Source: Hyphomicrobium_A sp044507625
GTDB taxonomy: Bacteria > Pseudomonadota > Alphaproteobacteria > Rhizobiales > Hyphomicrobiaceae
Assembly: GCA_044507625.1 (NCBI GenBank)
Contig: JBIQJE010000001.1
Location: 248,001 to 312,000, forward strand
DNA: 64,000 nt
Direction: 5' to 3'
This document shows, piece after piece, positions 1 to 8,459 of this stretch (position 1 is the first letter of the stretch; each line of letters begins with the position of its first letter). The notes under the pieces are model-generated. The model had not been told where the DNA came from. It made no database searches and saw only the letters and a list, made by a program, of their open reading frames with translations. The translations under genes and the position numbers were made by a program.

Positions 1-404
1 TCGGAAGCGGCATTGCGCCATGTGCTCCTCGACCATCCGGTTGTGAGCGCCGTTTCCGATAGGGAGGCGGCGACCGACGCAACTGCGCGCGGTCGCCGCT
101 GCGAAGACCCATGTCTTGGAAGTCCCATGTCTTTGAAAATTTTACCCATCTGGGTTTGAGTTGGGATTTTCAGATGCAGGTTTGATGCACCCAACAATCG
201 CACCTGCGGCTGTTCCCGAAAGGTGACGTTCGCGCTACGGCGGAATTGATGCGCTGTGCTCATGGGGTCGCTCGGCTGAACACCGACGAGGCTGCTGGAT
301 CCAGTCACTGCTGGCTGTGGGCGTTCTCGGTTTGGCCTCTGCCGCCTTGGAACCATTTGCCACTCGCGGCCGTTCGCAGCAGGTCCAAGATAAAGGAGCC
401 AGCC
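1..404. other. Left-edge region, no confident gene
   Basis: An open frame runs on the plus strand from the window edge to a stop near base 159, but its composition gives no recognisable protein, so it could be either the tail of an upstream gene or non-coding. The rest is the leader of the DUF4142 gene. The only clear structure is a long inverted repeat at 67-99. Confidence 0.4.
67..99. repeat. Perfect 10-bp inverted repeat (hairpin)
   Basis: GCGGCGACCG at 67-76 pairs perfectly with CGGTCGCCGC at 90-99 around a 13-base loop. No T-run follows on either strand, so it is not a canonical intrinsic terminator. It may still end transcription of a gene left of the window. Confidence 0.6.
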
Positions 405-911
405 ATGAGAAGCGTGCTCATTGCGATTTTGGCGCTCGCGTCGTTTCCAGCGCTGGCCGCCGAAAAGTTGCCGGAGGCCACGCAGAGCTTCATCGACAAA
501 GCCGCGGTCGCGAACAAGTTCGAGATCGACACGAGCGAACTCGCGTTGAAATACGGCAAGGGCGCGGATGTGAAGTCCTTCGCCCAGCAGATGATCACCG
601 ACCACACCAAGATCGGCGAAGAATTCAAGACGACCCTCACCGCCGCGAACATCAAGCCGCCGCCGGATACTCTCGACCTCGCCCACGAGGCGAAATACGC
701 AAAGCTGCGGCTGTTCACCACCGAAAGTGGGTTCGATCGCTCCTACGTTTCGGAGCAGCTCACGGCGCATCAGGAGGCGGTGAAGCTGTTTGGCGACTAT
801 GCCGCGAACGGGCCGACCGCAGCGGTGAAGGACTTCGCCGCCAAGACGCTGCCGACGCTTCAACATCACCTGGCGATGGTGAAAGAGCTCAACGGCAAGT
901 ACACGCAGTAG
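405..911 (+). CDS. DUF4142 secreted protein
   Basis: Encodes 168 residues. The start is the ATG at 405, eight bases after an AAAGGAG ribosome site; the frame is open further upstream, but that part lacks protein character. Residues 1-20 form a signal peptide ending in ALA-AE, so the protein is exported. The remainder is a helical bundle typical of DUF4142 (ferritin-like fold family): a conserved FIDKAA segment near the mature N-terminus, a QMITDHTKIGEE helix, and a C-terminal TLPTLQHHLAMVKEL helix with paired histidines. DUF4142 proteins are periplasmic, often linked to stress or metal handling, and no reaction is established. It stands alone, with no operon partner visible. Confidence 0.85.
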   Translation: MRSVLIAILALASFPALAAEKLPEATQSFIDKAAVANKFEIDTSELALKYGKGADVKSFAQQMITDHTKIGEEFKTTLTAANIKPPPDTLDLAHEAKYAKLRLFTTESGFDRSYVSEQLTAHQEAVKLFGDYAANGPTAAVKDFAAKTLPTLQHHLAMVKELNGKYTQ

Positions 912-1798
912 ACCGACTTCGCATTCGAGACAGCCGCACGGCGCGCGCGGGCACAGACCTGCGCGCGTCCAATTTTGTGCTAATTCCCTGCCACATCGAA
1001 AGAAACCGGAACGCGGTCACGTCTTCCCGGCGACGCCGCGGTGCGATCCCAATCGGTGAGCCGATGACGTGCATCCAGTAGTCACGTGATGCGCGTTGCG
1101 CCCATTCGACGCCGGAAGACGCCCATTGCGGGCCGGTACAAGGGCCGCACAAGCGCGCCGGCCGCCATCAGGCGTTTGCCACTCAAGGCGGCACCGCATG
1201 GGCGTGTAATTGCTTCCAGGGCGCGCTCCGGTGCGCCAACGAGAGGAAGAATCCATGCGGCCGCTCGATTCGAGCGCCGAACATCGTCTTTAACCCGTCA
1301 ACCGTCACCGAAAAGGGTGCTCCAAGCGCCACACGGTGCAACTTCTTCCACAGCGCGGCTCGAAGCGCAGCGACACGCAAACATGGTTACGGAGGGTGGC
1401 GAGCGCTTCAATTGGAACAGCGGACCTGATCCCTTGCATTGCAAAAAGAGATGCTCCAGCCGGTCCTCGATGCTGCATCGCACATCCCGGTTTGAGAGGC
1501 GCGCGACAGCCCGCGCTTGGCCGCACGTGGTGACTTTCCGCCCCACCCCTTCCTGCCAGCGGCCATCATCTCGGGGCCGACCGGGAACACGAATCGAGGT
1601 AGGCGCCGCCGCTCCACCCGGCCACGCGAGCGCCTTTTTCGGGTCACTGGCAAGCCGCCTGACCGCTGAAAAATCTGCGCGTTTCGAGGCCACTCTCTCG
1701 GCCGAGGAGACAGGCGCGGAGGTGCTTCCCGCATCCCCTGAAAGCCCGTCGTGGAGCGCGCCAGAAGCCAATCGCGACTCTCCGCGCGCCGCCCGGAT
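912..1798. other. Intergenic region without a supported gene
   Basis: Several frames are open here, including one of about 238 codons on the plus strand, but all translate into Arg/Pro/Ser-rich sequence with no domain, no ribosome site and no secretion signal, as GC-rich non-coding DNA does. I see no RNA gene or repeat. It could contain decayed coding sequence, but no family is recognisable. Confidence 0.5.
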
Positions 1799-2500
1799 TT
1801 AGTGTTCTACGTGGCTTTTGATTTTACGTTCGCGCGGCTGCGACCGCGCCTGTTTGTTCTTCGCCGGCTCGTAGCCGAGATAAAGCCACAGAGCCTGTTT
1901 GAAGCACTCCACCGTGCCGACCATGTCGAAATCTTTGAGAATGAGCGAGCGGGCCAGAATACCGTCGAGGCTTGTCGAGATCATTGTAGCGACCTCGGAG
2001 GGATCCACCGACTTCCTGAAAATGCCGGCCTCGACCCCTTCTGACACAATCCGCTGCAGAATCTCATTCTCGTGTTTATAGAAGCGATCTATCGAACGAT
2101 TGACCTCGCCAATTCCGCTGTAGTCGAGACTTATTTTTATGACGTTTCGCAGCTGCCGATGCAGCGTCACGTGGACATCGAACCACGACGAGATCGAATC
2201 TGCGGCGCTTTCGTGGCTCCTGTAGCAGTGCTTTGCATACAGATTGAAAGCATCCTGCACCGCCGTTTCGACGGCTGCGCGAAAGAGGTCCGACTTGTCC
2301 TTGTAATGGTAGTAGATCATCGCGCTGTTGACGTTCGCCGCGCGTCCGATGTCCTTGATTGTTACGGATGCAAAATGGCGCTTGGCGAAAAGGTCGAGCG
2401 CAATCCGAGCCAATTCATCCGGACCCGGACCAGAGGATTTGGCTGTGCGTCTTCCTCTTTTTGGTTCGGTGCGGACGCTCTTTTCGGATGCCTTGGACAC
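1799..2500 (-). CDS. TetR/AcrR family transcriptional regulator
   Basis: Encodes 233 residues from a GTG start at 2500, with an AGAAGGGG stretch upstream. After a basic, disordered N-terminus of about 25 residues comes a TetR helix-turn-helix (about residues 28-75): ARIALDLFAKRHFASVTIKDIGR followed by the recognition-helix signature MIYYHYKDKSDLF. The C-terminal two-thirds is helical and would be the ligand-binding and dimer domain; the ligand is unknown. The tail is lysine/arginine-rich. The gene is divergent from the one-carbon block beginning with ftcD. An 18-bp palindrome repeated upstream of ftcD, fchA and fdsG, with a degenerate copy in the tetR-ftcD gap, makes it the natural candidate regulator of that block. 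That link is an inference from location and operator shape. Confidence 0.9.
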   Translation of the reverse strand: MSKASEKSVRTEPKRGRRTAKSSGPGPDELARIALDLFAKRHFASVTIKDIGRAANVNSAMIYYHYKDKSDLFRAAVETAVQDAFNLYAKHCYRSHESAADSISSWFDVHVTLHRQLRNVIKISLDYSGIGEVNRSIDRFYKHENEILQRIVSEGVEAGIFRKSVDPSEVATMISTSLDGILARSLILKDFDMVGTVECFKQALWLYLGYEPAKNKQARSQPRERKIKSHVEH

Positions 2501-2765
2501 GTCGGCTGTTGCCCCTTCTGAAATTCATCACTCAACTAATTACATACACCAGCGCCGGGCGGCGCTCCAAATCAAATGCGTGCGACAAAGCGAGCGTCCA
2601 CGAAGCGCACATTTGCAAAATTTTTCCAGCAGAAAAATTCTGTTGACGCTGGATTTCGCGCTACGGCCGCCTTGGGCCAGACACCATGACAGGCAGGCAC
2701 CTCCGCCTACCCTGAAACCCACCCCCCAGGGTGACCGAACGGGCCCGCCGAGAGGATTCCGCTAG

Positions 2766-2795
2766 CCAATCATTAATTGAGCGATTAAATTAGTT
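2766..2795. promoter_or_regulatory. Degenerate copy of the one-carbon operator
   Basis: Read on the minus strand this AT-rich stretch begins AACTAATTTAATCG and continues with CTCAATTAATGA. It matches the clean operators at 3077, 7744 and 10726 with one inserted T and several changes in the second half. It sits in the divergent tetR/ftcD gap, just before the putative untranslated RNA. A further partial match, AACTAATTA, lies at 2534-2542, close to the tetR start, and could serve autoregulation. Confidence 0.4.
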
Positions 2796-2933
2796 GCCGA
2801 TGGACGAGCGCCGGAGGATCGCTCCCACGCATGACCTGGGTGCGCGTTCATCAGCGAAGCTTCCCTAGCTCCCGACCCACACTGTTAGGGTCGCCCAACT
2901 ACCCTCCGGCCCCAAAAGCTGGAGGGTTTTTTT
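2796..2933 (+). ncRNA. Putative small RNA or attenuated leader
   Basis: A rightward intrinsic terminator in the middle of a divergent intergenic region implies a short transcript that ends before ftcD. The preceding ~100 bases hold stackable hairpins: GGAG/CTCC at 2813-2825, CGCA/TGCG near 2828-2844, and CGACCC/GGGTCG at 2873-2893. No start codon with a ribosome site is evident. I could not match it to the THF, ZTP, SAM, glycine or 6S families by eye. It is either a free-standing sRNA or the leader-terminator part of a conditional leader for the ftcD operon. The 5' end is a guess. Confidence 0.35.
2901..2933 (+). terminator. Strong intrinsic terminator upstream of ftcD
   Basis: ACCCTCC (2901-2907) pairs with GGAGGGT (2921-2927) and is followed by a run of seven T residues. 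It points right. There is no T-run on the opposite strand, so it does not serve tetR. Confidence 0.85.
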
Positions 2934-3076
2934 ATGCCGCACCGCAATAACGTAAGCTTCAAGGGGCCGATCGCGCCGTTCCATCCGGTACGGCAGTCGG
3001 GCTGTCTGCTGCCCTTCGCAACGTCGGCACCACGCATCCGTACGCGTCGCCCCACAGCCGGGTGCGACATTTGTAA

Positions 3077-3094
3077 TAATTAATCGATTGATTA
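3077..3094. promoter_or_regulatory. 18-bp palindromic operator upstream of ftcD
   Basis: TAATTAATCGATTGATTA, an imperfect palindrome (16 of 18 positions symmetric) that recurs identically at 7744-7761 and with two changes at 10726-10743. It lies 95 bases before the ftcD start. The length and symmetry fit a TetR dimer site, and the divergent tetR gene is the likely owner. Confidence 0.7.
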
Positions 3095-3189
3095 TCGTTT
3101 GGGTGGTGCTAGGCTTTCTTCAGGGGTGGGTAGTGAGGCCCTATCCGGGCTCCGCCGCCCCCAATGAAGCCAGTTTTGGAGGAATGCCC

Positions 3190-4131
3190 ATGGCGCAGTA
3201 CATCCTGTCCGACCCGAACTTCAGCGACGGCACCCGCAAGGACGTCATCGAGAAGATCGTCGGGGAGTTCCGGGACAAACCGGGCCTGAAGCTGATCGGC
3301 TACGAGCCCGACGCAGACTTCGACCGCCTTCCCGTCGAGATTCTCGGCCGTCCCGAGGCCGTGCGCGAGGCTCTGCTCAATGCAGCCGGTCAGGCCTATC
3401 AGCACATCGACATGGAGAAGCAGCACGGCCGCCACCCGCGGATCGGCGCCGTGGACACCATCGAAATCTACCCCGCCAAGGGCATCAGCATCGAGGAGTG
3501 CCGCGAGTTCGCCGAAGAGCTCGGCAAGGAGCTGTATAAGCGTTTTGACGTGCCGATCTTCTTCACCGGCAAGAACGCCCGTCGCCCCGACCGCGAGGGC
3601 CTCACGGCCATCCGCAAGGGCAACTACGAGGGTCTGCGCGAGTCTGTTCTAACCGACCCGGACCGGGCTCCGGACCTCGGACCGGCAAAGCTGCACCCGA
3701 CTGCCGGCGCCACCATCGTCGGAGCCCTCGAAGAGCACGACGCCTATTTTAACGTCGTTCTCGACACCACGGACCTAGCGATCGCCAAGAAGCTGGCCAG
3801 CTACGTGCGCGGCAAGACGGGCGGCTTTACCAACATTCAGGGCGTCATCGGCCTTCCCAACACCCACCGCCGGACGGGCAAGGCTGTTACGATCGTGTCC
3901 TGCGAAGTCAGCAATCCCCTGAAGACACCGCTGCACCGCATCTATAATCTGCTGAAGGCAGAAGCAGCGCGCTACGGGGTTAACGTGCTGGCAGGACAGG
4001 TTTGCGGGACGATCGCTGCAGAGGTCTTGGTGCAGACCGCAGAATGGTACTTGCAGCTCGAGGGCATCAACGGCCCGTGGGACTACAAGAGCCAGATCCT
4101 CGAAAACCACCTGCTTGAGCTCCAAGGCTAG
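3190..4131 (+). CDS. ftcD: Glutamate formimidoyltransferase (FtcD N-terminal type)
   Basis: Encodes 313 residues from the ATG at 3190, which has a GGAGG at the correct spacing of seven bases; the ATG at 3184 is too close to it. It begins MAQYILSDPNFSDG and carries the formiminotransferase two-domain fold, with the HPRIGAVDTIEIYP segment near residues 79-92 (the family's catalytic His region). The cyclodeaminase domain of bifunctional FtcD is absent, but a separate cyclodeaminase/cyclohydrolase-fold gene (fchA) is in the same block. The reaction is transfer of a formimino group from N-formimino-glutamate to tetrahydrofolate. No hut (histidine degradation) gene is nearby, so the donor here is not obvious. 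First gene after the 3077 operator; an APC permease follows 100 bases downstream. Confidence 0.9.
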   Translation: MAQYILSDPNFSDGTRKDVIEKIVGEFRDKPGLKLIGYEPDADFDRLPVEILGRPEAVREALLNAAGQAYQHIDMEKQHGRHPRIGAVDTIEIYPAKGISIEECREFAEELGKELYKRFDVPIFFTGKNARRPDREGLTAIRKGNYEGLRESVLTDPDRAPDLGPAKLHPTAGATIVGALEEHDAYFNVVLDTTDLAIAKKLASYVRGKTGGFTNIQGVIGLPNTHRRTGKAVTIVSCEVSNPLKTPLHRIYNLLKAEAARYGVNVLAGQVCGTIAAEVLVQTAEWYLQLEGINGPWDYKSQILENHLLELQG

Positions 4132-4231
4132 CCGGTACAGCAGCCGAGGACAGCACAAAGGGAAAATCTAAAAAACTCAATAGGACCCGGGGTCGGTGGC
4201 GTCAGTCCACCGATCCCGTTGGGAGGATTCT

Positions 4232-5848
4232 ATGGACAAAGCACTGTCGCATGGGAGTAGCGCTACTTTGCCCTCTCACGCCGAGCCGCGGATGCGGCGA
4301 GACGTGAACTGGTGGCAAGTCGTATTCATCGCGGCGGGATCGCCGGCGCTCGTCATGTTCAGTCTCGGCGGCATCTCCGCCGTTACTGGCACGGTCTCCC
4401 CGCTCGTGTGGTTCATCTCCGTGATGATCGGCTTCGTTGCGATCTTCAGTTACGCCGAAATCGCAGGCATGCATCCGAACAAGTCGGGAGGTACAGCAGT
4501 ATACGGCGCCACTGCATGGGTTCGCCATAGCCATATCATCGCACCTATGTCGGTGTGGTCGAACTGGCTCGCGTGGAGTCCCATTCTTGCTATCGGTTCC
4601 GGGCTCGGCTCGGGTTACCTCCTTTCGATCTTCCTTCCACCTGATCACGCTCTCAACACCTGGAAGCTCACGCTCCTCGACCTCGGGTACCTGAAAGAAG
4701 GACTCTCGATCCGCATCAACACGCAGTTCATCGTCGGAACGATTCTGATGGTGGCGGTGTGGAGCATCCAGCACACCGGCATCGGCCGAACGGCGAAAGT
4801 TCAGATCATTCTCACGCTCGGCGGCATCATCCCGCTGCTGTTCGTAACGCTGATCCCGCTGTTCACCGGCAGCGTCCACATCGACAACTTCACACCATTC
4901 GTCCCGCTCAACGGCTCGTGGGATCTCGATGGATGGCGGCTCTTTATCGGCGGACTATTCCTCGCCGCATGGGCAGCCTACGCCGCCGAGAACGCCGTCT
5001 GCTACATGAGCGAGATGACCGATCCGCGCGGTGACGGCGCCAAGGCCATCATCTGGTCGGGCATCGTCGGCGTGATCCTCTACACGCTCGTTCCCTTTGT
5101 CTTCCAGGGCGTGCTCGGCACCGACTACATGCGCTCACCCGGCATCGAATCCGGCGAGGGCGTGGGCGTCGCACTGGCGAGCATGGTGCACGCGAGCGAT
5201 TTCTTCGCCAAGATTCTCGTCGTCATGCTCACGTTCACGCTGTTTCTCGCCATCATGACCGCGATGGCCGGATCCTCGCGTACGCTTTACCAGGGTGCAC
5301 ACGACGGCTGGATGCCGAAGTTCCTTGACCAGCTCAACCACAACGGCGTTCCCACGCGCGCCATGTGGACCGACCTCGCCTTCAACGCGATGCTCCTGTT
5401 GATGTCCGACTACATGTTCGTGATGGCGGTGTCGGCGGTCAACTACGTGCTCTTCCACTACCTCAATCTCAACGCAGGCTGGATTCACCGGCTCGATAAT
5501 CCGAATGCCGTACGTCCTTATCGGGCGCCCAACTGGCTGATGGCTTTCGGCACGGTGCTGGCCTACGTGAACGCCTTCCTCATCGGCGTCGGCGCGAACC
5601 TCTGGGGCAACCACATCCTCTTCCTCGGATTGGCTGCAGCTTTCATCTCTACGCCGGTGTTCTGGTACCGCCACTACATCGTCGACAAGGGCAAGTTCCC
5701 GCCCGACATGCTCGACGACCTGCTGCCGGAAGGACGGACGACGCTGCCACCGACACGGGCTGGCATCCTGCCCTACGTCGCACTCGCCGGAGGAATCTTC
5801 TTCTGCGGCCTCGGTTACGCGATCTTCTGGACGGGAATCTTCAATTGA
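4232..5848 (+). CDS. APC-superfamily amino acid permease
   Basis: Encodes 538 residues from the ATG at 4232, preceded by GGGAGGA. The hydrophilic N-terminus (about 30 residues) is followed by roughly 12-14 membrane segments. The first carries the Gly-rich APC signature (AAGSPALVMFSLGGISAVTG), and the MHPNKSGGTAVYGA stretch is characteristic of the amino acid-polyamine-organocation family, in which this unwound region binds substrate. It lies between ftcD and fhs on the same strand, so the substrate probably feeds the tetrahydrofolate pathway (an amino acid or a formimino or methylated amine derivative). The sequence alone does not identify the solute. Confidence 0.85.
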   Translation: MDKALSHGSSATLPSHAEPRMRRDVNWWQVVFIAAGSPALVMFSLGGISAVTGTVSPLVWFISVMIGFVAIFSYAEIAGMHPNKSGGTAVYGATAWVRHSHIIAPMSVWSNWLAWSPILAIGSGLGSGYLLSIFLPPDHALNTWKLTLLDLGYLKEGLSIRINTQFIVGTILMVAVWSIQHTGIGRTAKVQIILTLGGIIPLLFVTLIPLFTGSVHIDNFTPFVPLNGSWDLDGWRLFIGGLFLAAWAAYAAENAVCYMSEMTDPRGDGAKAIIWSGIVGVILYTLVPFVFQGVLGTDYMRSPGIESGEGVGVALASMVHASDFFAKILVVMLTFTLFLAIMTAMAGSSRTLYQGAHDGWMPKFLDQLNHNGVPTRAMWTDLAFNAMLLLMSDYMFVMAVSAVNYVLFHYLNLNAGWIHRLDNPNAVRPYRAPNWLMAFGTVLAYVNAFLIGVGANLWGNHILFLGLAAAFISTPVFWYRHYIVDKGKFPPDMLDDLLPEGRTTLPPTRAGILPYVALAGGIFFCGLGYAIFWTGIFN

Positions 5849-6021
5849 AGAAAGGGGGCGGTCGTCGTCATCGGACATGCAGCGTCCATGCTGCAAGCAC
5901 GCTGAACTCCGATCGGCCCCTTCAACAAGAACACCGGCTCCAGCGCGCATCGGCCGGCCTCTAGCACGGAACACACCGGACGCCGCGACGCCCTCGCGGC
6001 GCGGCAGGTAGCGAAAGTTTG

Positions 6022-6038
6022 GCTTGTCTCAGACAAGC
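6022..6038. promoter_or_regulatory. Perfect inverted repeat upstream of fhs, GntR-like operator
   Basis: GCTTGTCT and AGACAAGC flank a single C, giving a perfect 8+1+8 dyad that ends 20 bases before the fhs start. The TTGTCT-AGACAA core resembles operators of FadR/VanR-type GntR regulators. A second hairpin, CGCCGCGA/TCGCGGCG at 5981-6001, lies just upstream. No GntR gene is in the window, so the binding protein is unknown; a role as an RNA hairpin is the alternative. Confidence 0.45.
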
Positions 6039-6058
6039 GGAATGGAAGGATATCGACG

Positions 6059-7741
6059 ATGAGCAAGACGGTCGGAAGCGACATCGAGATTGCACGCGCT
6101 GCGAAATTGCAGCCGATAGAAAACGTGGCGGGCAAGCTCGGGATTCCGGAAAAGCATCTGTTCCGCTACGGAGCACACAAAGCCAAGGTTTCGTACGAAT
6201 ACCTGGAGGAAATCTCCTCGAAGCCCGAAGGCAACCTGGTGCTCGTGACGGCCATCTCACCGACGCCCGCCGGCGAAGGCAAGACGACCACCACCGTAGG
6301 ACTTGGCGATGGTCTCAATGCCATCGGCAAGAAGGCCGTTGTCTGCGTGCGCGAGCCTTCCCTCGGCCCCTCCTTCGGCATGAAAGGCGGCGCCGCTGGC
6401 GGTGGCTACGCGCAGGTCGTGCCGATGGAAGACATCAACCTCCACTTCACCGGCGATTTCCACGCGATCACCAGCGCGCACAATCTGCTGAGCGCGATGA
6501 TCGACAACCACATCTACTGGGGCAACGAGCAGAATATCGACACCCGCCGCATCGTATGGCGCCGCGTCCTCGATATGAATGACCGCGCGCTGCGCCAGAT
6601 CGTGACGTCCCTCGGCGGCGCAGCCAACGGATTCCCGGCCGAAGCGGGATTCGACATCACCGTCGCCTCGGAGGTGATGGCGATCCTCTGTCTCGCGACA
6701 GGGCTTGCCGACCTGCGCAAGCGTCTGGGCGACATGATCATCGCTTACCGGCGCGACCGCACGCCCGTCTACTGTCGCGACATCAAGGCAGACGGCGCCA
6801 TGACCGTGCTGCTCAAAGAAGCGATCATGCCCAACCTGGTGCAGACGCTGGAGAACAATCCCGCTTTCGTGCACGGCGGCCCCTTCGCCAACATCGCCCA
6901 CGGATGCAATTCTGTGACCGCTACGAAAGCTGCATTGAGACTTGCAGACTACGTGGTCACCGAAGCCGGCTTCGGTGCCGATCTCGGGGCGGAGAAGTTC
7001 TTCGACATCAAGTGCCGCAAGGCCGGCCTGAAGCCGAAGGCAGCGGTCATCGTCGCGACCGTTCGCGCGTTGAAGATGAACGGCGGGGTCAAGAAGGACG
7101 ATCTCGGCATCGAGAACGTCGAAGCCTTGAAGAAGGGTGCAGCGAACCTCGGACGGCACCTTGAAAACCTCGCCAAGTTCGGCGTGCCGGTTGTGGTGGC
7201 GATCAACCACTTTGCCAAGGACACCGAAGCCGAGCTCAAGGCCCTGCAGGCTTACGCGCAGAGCAAAGGCGTCGACGCCGTCATCTGCAAGCATTGGGCT
7301 GAGGGCTCGGCGGGAACGCGTGAACTCGCTGAGAAGGTCGTCAAGCTCTGCGAAAGTGGAAAGGCGAAATTCAGCCCGCTCTATGCGGAAGACGAAAGCC
7401 TCTTCGGCAAGGTCGAAAAGATCGCCAAGGAAATCTATCGCGCCGACGGCGTGATTGCCGACGCATCGATCCGCCGCCAGCTCGAGGAATGGGAAAAGGC
7501 CGGCTACGGAAAGCTACCGGTGTGCATGGCGAAGACGCAGTACTCCTTCAGCAACAATCCGGAGCTGCGCGGCGCGCCGACAGGTTTCAATCTTGAGGTG
7601 CGCGAGGTCCGTCTTTCGGCGGGTGCCGGCTTTGTCGTCGTCATCTGCGGACAGATCATGACCATGCCGGGATTGCCGCGTGTTCCGGCCGCCGAAAACA
7701 TCCGGATAAATGCCGACAATCAGATCGAAGGTCTCTTCTGA
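6059..7741 (+). CDS. fhs: Formate-tetrahydrofolate ligase
   Basis: Encodes 560 residues, the usual length for the family (about 555-560). The ATG at 6059 follows GGAAGGA by eight bases. The ATP-binding segment, residues about 66-80 (SPTPAGEGKTTTTVG), is the family signature, followed by the REPSLGPSFGMKGGAAGGG motif near residues 98-116 and the SEVMAILCLA region. The cytosolic enzyme interconverts formate + ATP + THF and 10-formyl-THF + ADP + Pi. With formate dehydrogenase encoded downstream, it could run toward formate and gain ATP, or assimilate formate for biosynthesis. It shares a strand with the permease before it and fchA after it; an operator copy sits immediately after the stop codon. 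Confidence 0.97.
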   Translation: MSKTVGSDIEIARAAKLQPIENVAGKLGIPEKHLFRYGAHKAKVSYEYLEEISSKPEGNLVLVTAISPTPAGEGKTTTTVGLGDGLNAIGKKAVVCVREPSLGPSFGMKGGAAGGGYAQVVPMEDINLHFTGDFHAITSAHNLLSAMIDNHIYWGNEQNIDTRRIVWRRVLDMNDRALRQIVTSLGGAANGFPAEAGFDITVASEVMAILCLATGLADLRKRLGDMIIAYRRDRTPVYCRDIKADGAMTVLLKEAIMPNLVQTLENNPAFVHGGPFANIAHGCNSVTATKAALRLADYVVTEAGFGADLGAEKFFDIKCRKAGLKPKAAVIVATVRALKMNGGVKKDDLGIENVEALKKGAANLGRHLENLAKFGVPVVVAINHFAKDTEAELKALQAYAQSKGVDAVICKHWAEGSAGTRELAEKVVKLCESGKAKFSPLYAEDESLFGKVEKIAKEIYRADGVIADASIRRQLEEWEKAGYGKLPVCMAKTQYSFSNNPELRGAPTGFNLEVREVRLSAGAGFVVVICGQIMTMPGLPRVPAAENIRINADNQIEGLF

Positions 7742-7743
7742 AC

Positions 7744-7761
7744 TAATTAATCGATTGATTA
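7744..7761. promoter_or_regulatory. 18-bp palindromic operator upstream of fchA
   Basis: Identical over 18 bases to the ftcD operator and located between the fhs stop (7741) and fchA start (7833). A regulated promoter here would allow fchA-folC-metF to be transcribed as a separate unit. Confidence 0.7.
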
Positions 7762-7832
7762 TCTAAGGTGCCGGTGCTAGCTTTATGAACAGAGAGCAGC
7801 ACCAAATAAAGCTGCCAACGGGAGGAAGAGCA

Positions 7833-8459
7833 ATGCTTGTCGCACTGAAACTCGATGAATTTGCAAAGGTGCTGGGATCGGACGCTCCCGCGCCGGGAGG
7901 CGGCAGCGTCGCCGCGCTCTCCGGTGCCCTGGGTGCCGAGCTCGTTTGCATGGTGTGCAGATTGAGCATCGGAAAGAAAGGGCTCGAGGAGCACCAGGCG
8001 TTGATCGCGGACGTTCTCGAGAAGTCGGAGAAGGTCGCAAAGAGCCTCATGCACCGGGTCGATCTCGATACGCAGGCCTTCAACCGTGTCATGGCGGCGT
8101 TCAAGCTGCCGAAGGAAAGCGACGACGAGAAGAAGGCGAGAACCGCTGCCATCCAGGAAGGATACAAGGAGGCCGTCCAGTCTCCGCTCTCCATCGCGCG
8201 TGAGTGCGTGAGCGTGCTGCATCTGGCGCAGTCCGCGACCGGCAAATCCAACACCAATGCCATCAGCGATCTCGGGGTCGCTGCCATGCAGGCCTACGCC
8301 GGCCTCGAAGGCGCGGTGATGAACGTCAAGATCAATTTGCCGTCGATCAAGGACGAAGCGTTCAACGCCAAGACGTTGTCGGAAACTGCAACCCTTCTCG
8401 AAGACGGGCGCAAGGCCAGAGACAATGTATACGCACACGTATCCGGAAATATCGGCTAA
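7833..8459 (+). CDS. fchA: Methenyl-THF cyclohydrolase (cyclodeaminase/cyclohydrolase fold)
   Basis: Encodes 208 residues, the same length as methylotroph FchA. The ATG at 7833 lies seven bases after GGAGG; the upstream ATG at 7785 lacks a ribosome site. Visible family motifs are APAPGGGSVAALSGALGA near residues 19-36, the C-x-L-(S/T)IGKK segment, and SNTNAISDLGVAAMQAYAGL near residues 146-165. The reaction is 5,10-methenyl-THF + H2O to 10-formyl-THF; the same fold performs formimino-THF cyclodeamination in FtcD, so with ftcD in the block either or both activities are possible. The 3' end overlaps the folC start, which suggests translational coupling. Confidence 0.9.
   Translation: MLVALKLDEFAKVLGSDAPAPGGGSVAALSGALGAELVCMVCRLSIGKKGLEEHQALIADVLEKSEKVAKSLMHRVDLDTQAFNRVMAAFKLPKESDDEKKARTAAIQEGYKEAVQSPLSIARECVSVLHLAQSATGKSNTNAISDLGVAAMQAYAGLEGAVMNVKINLPSIKDEAFNAKTLSETATLLEDGRKARDNVYAHVSGNIG

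Noticed and set aside
1086..1802. 238-codon plus-strand frame
   Set aside because: Arg/Pro/Ser-rich, no domain, no ribosome site, and it ends on the tetR stop region; treated as non-coding.
2796..2933. THF or ZTP riboswitch before the one-carbon genes
   Set aside because: Attractive by context, but I could not find the conserved core sequences of either family; kept only as an unclassified RNA candidate.
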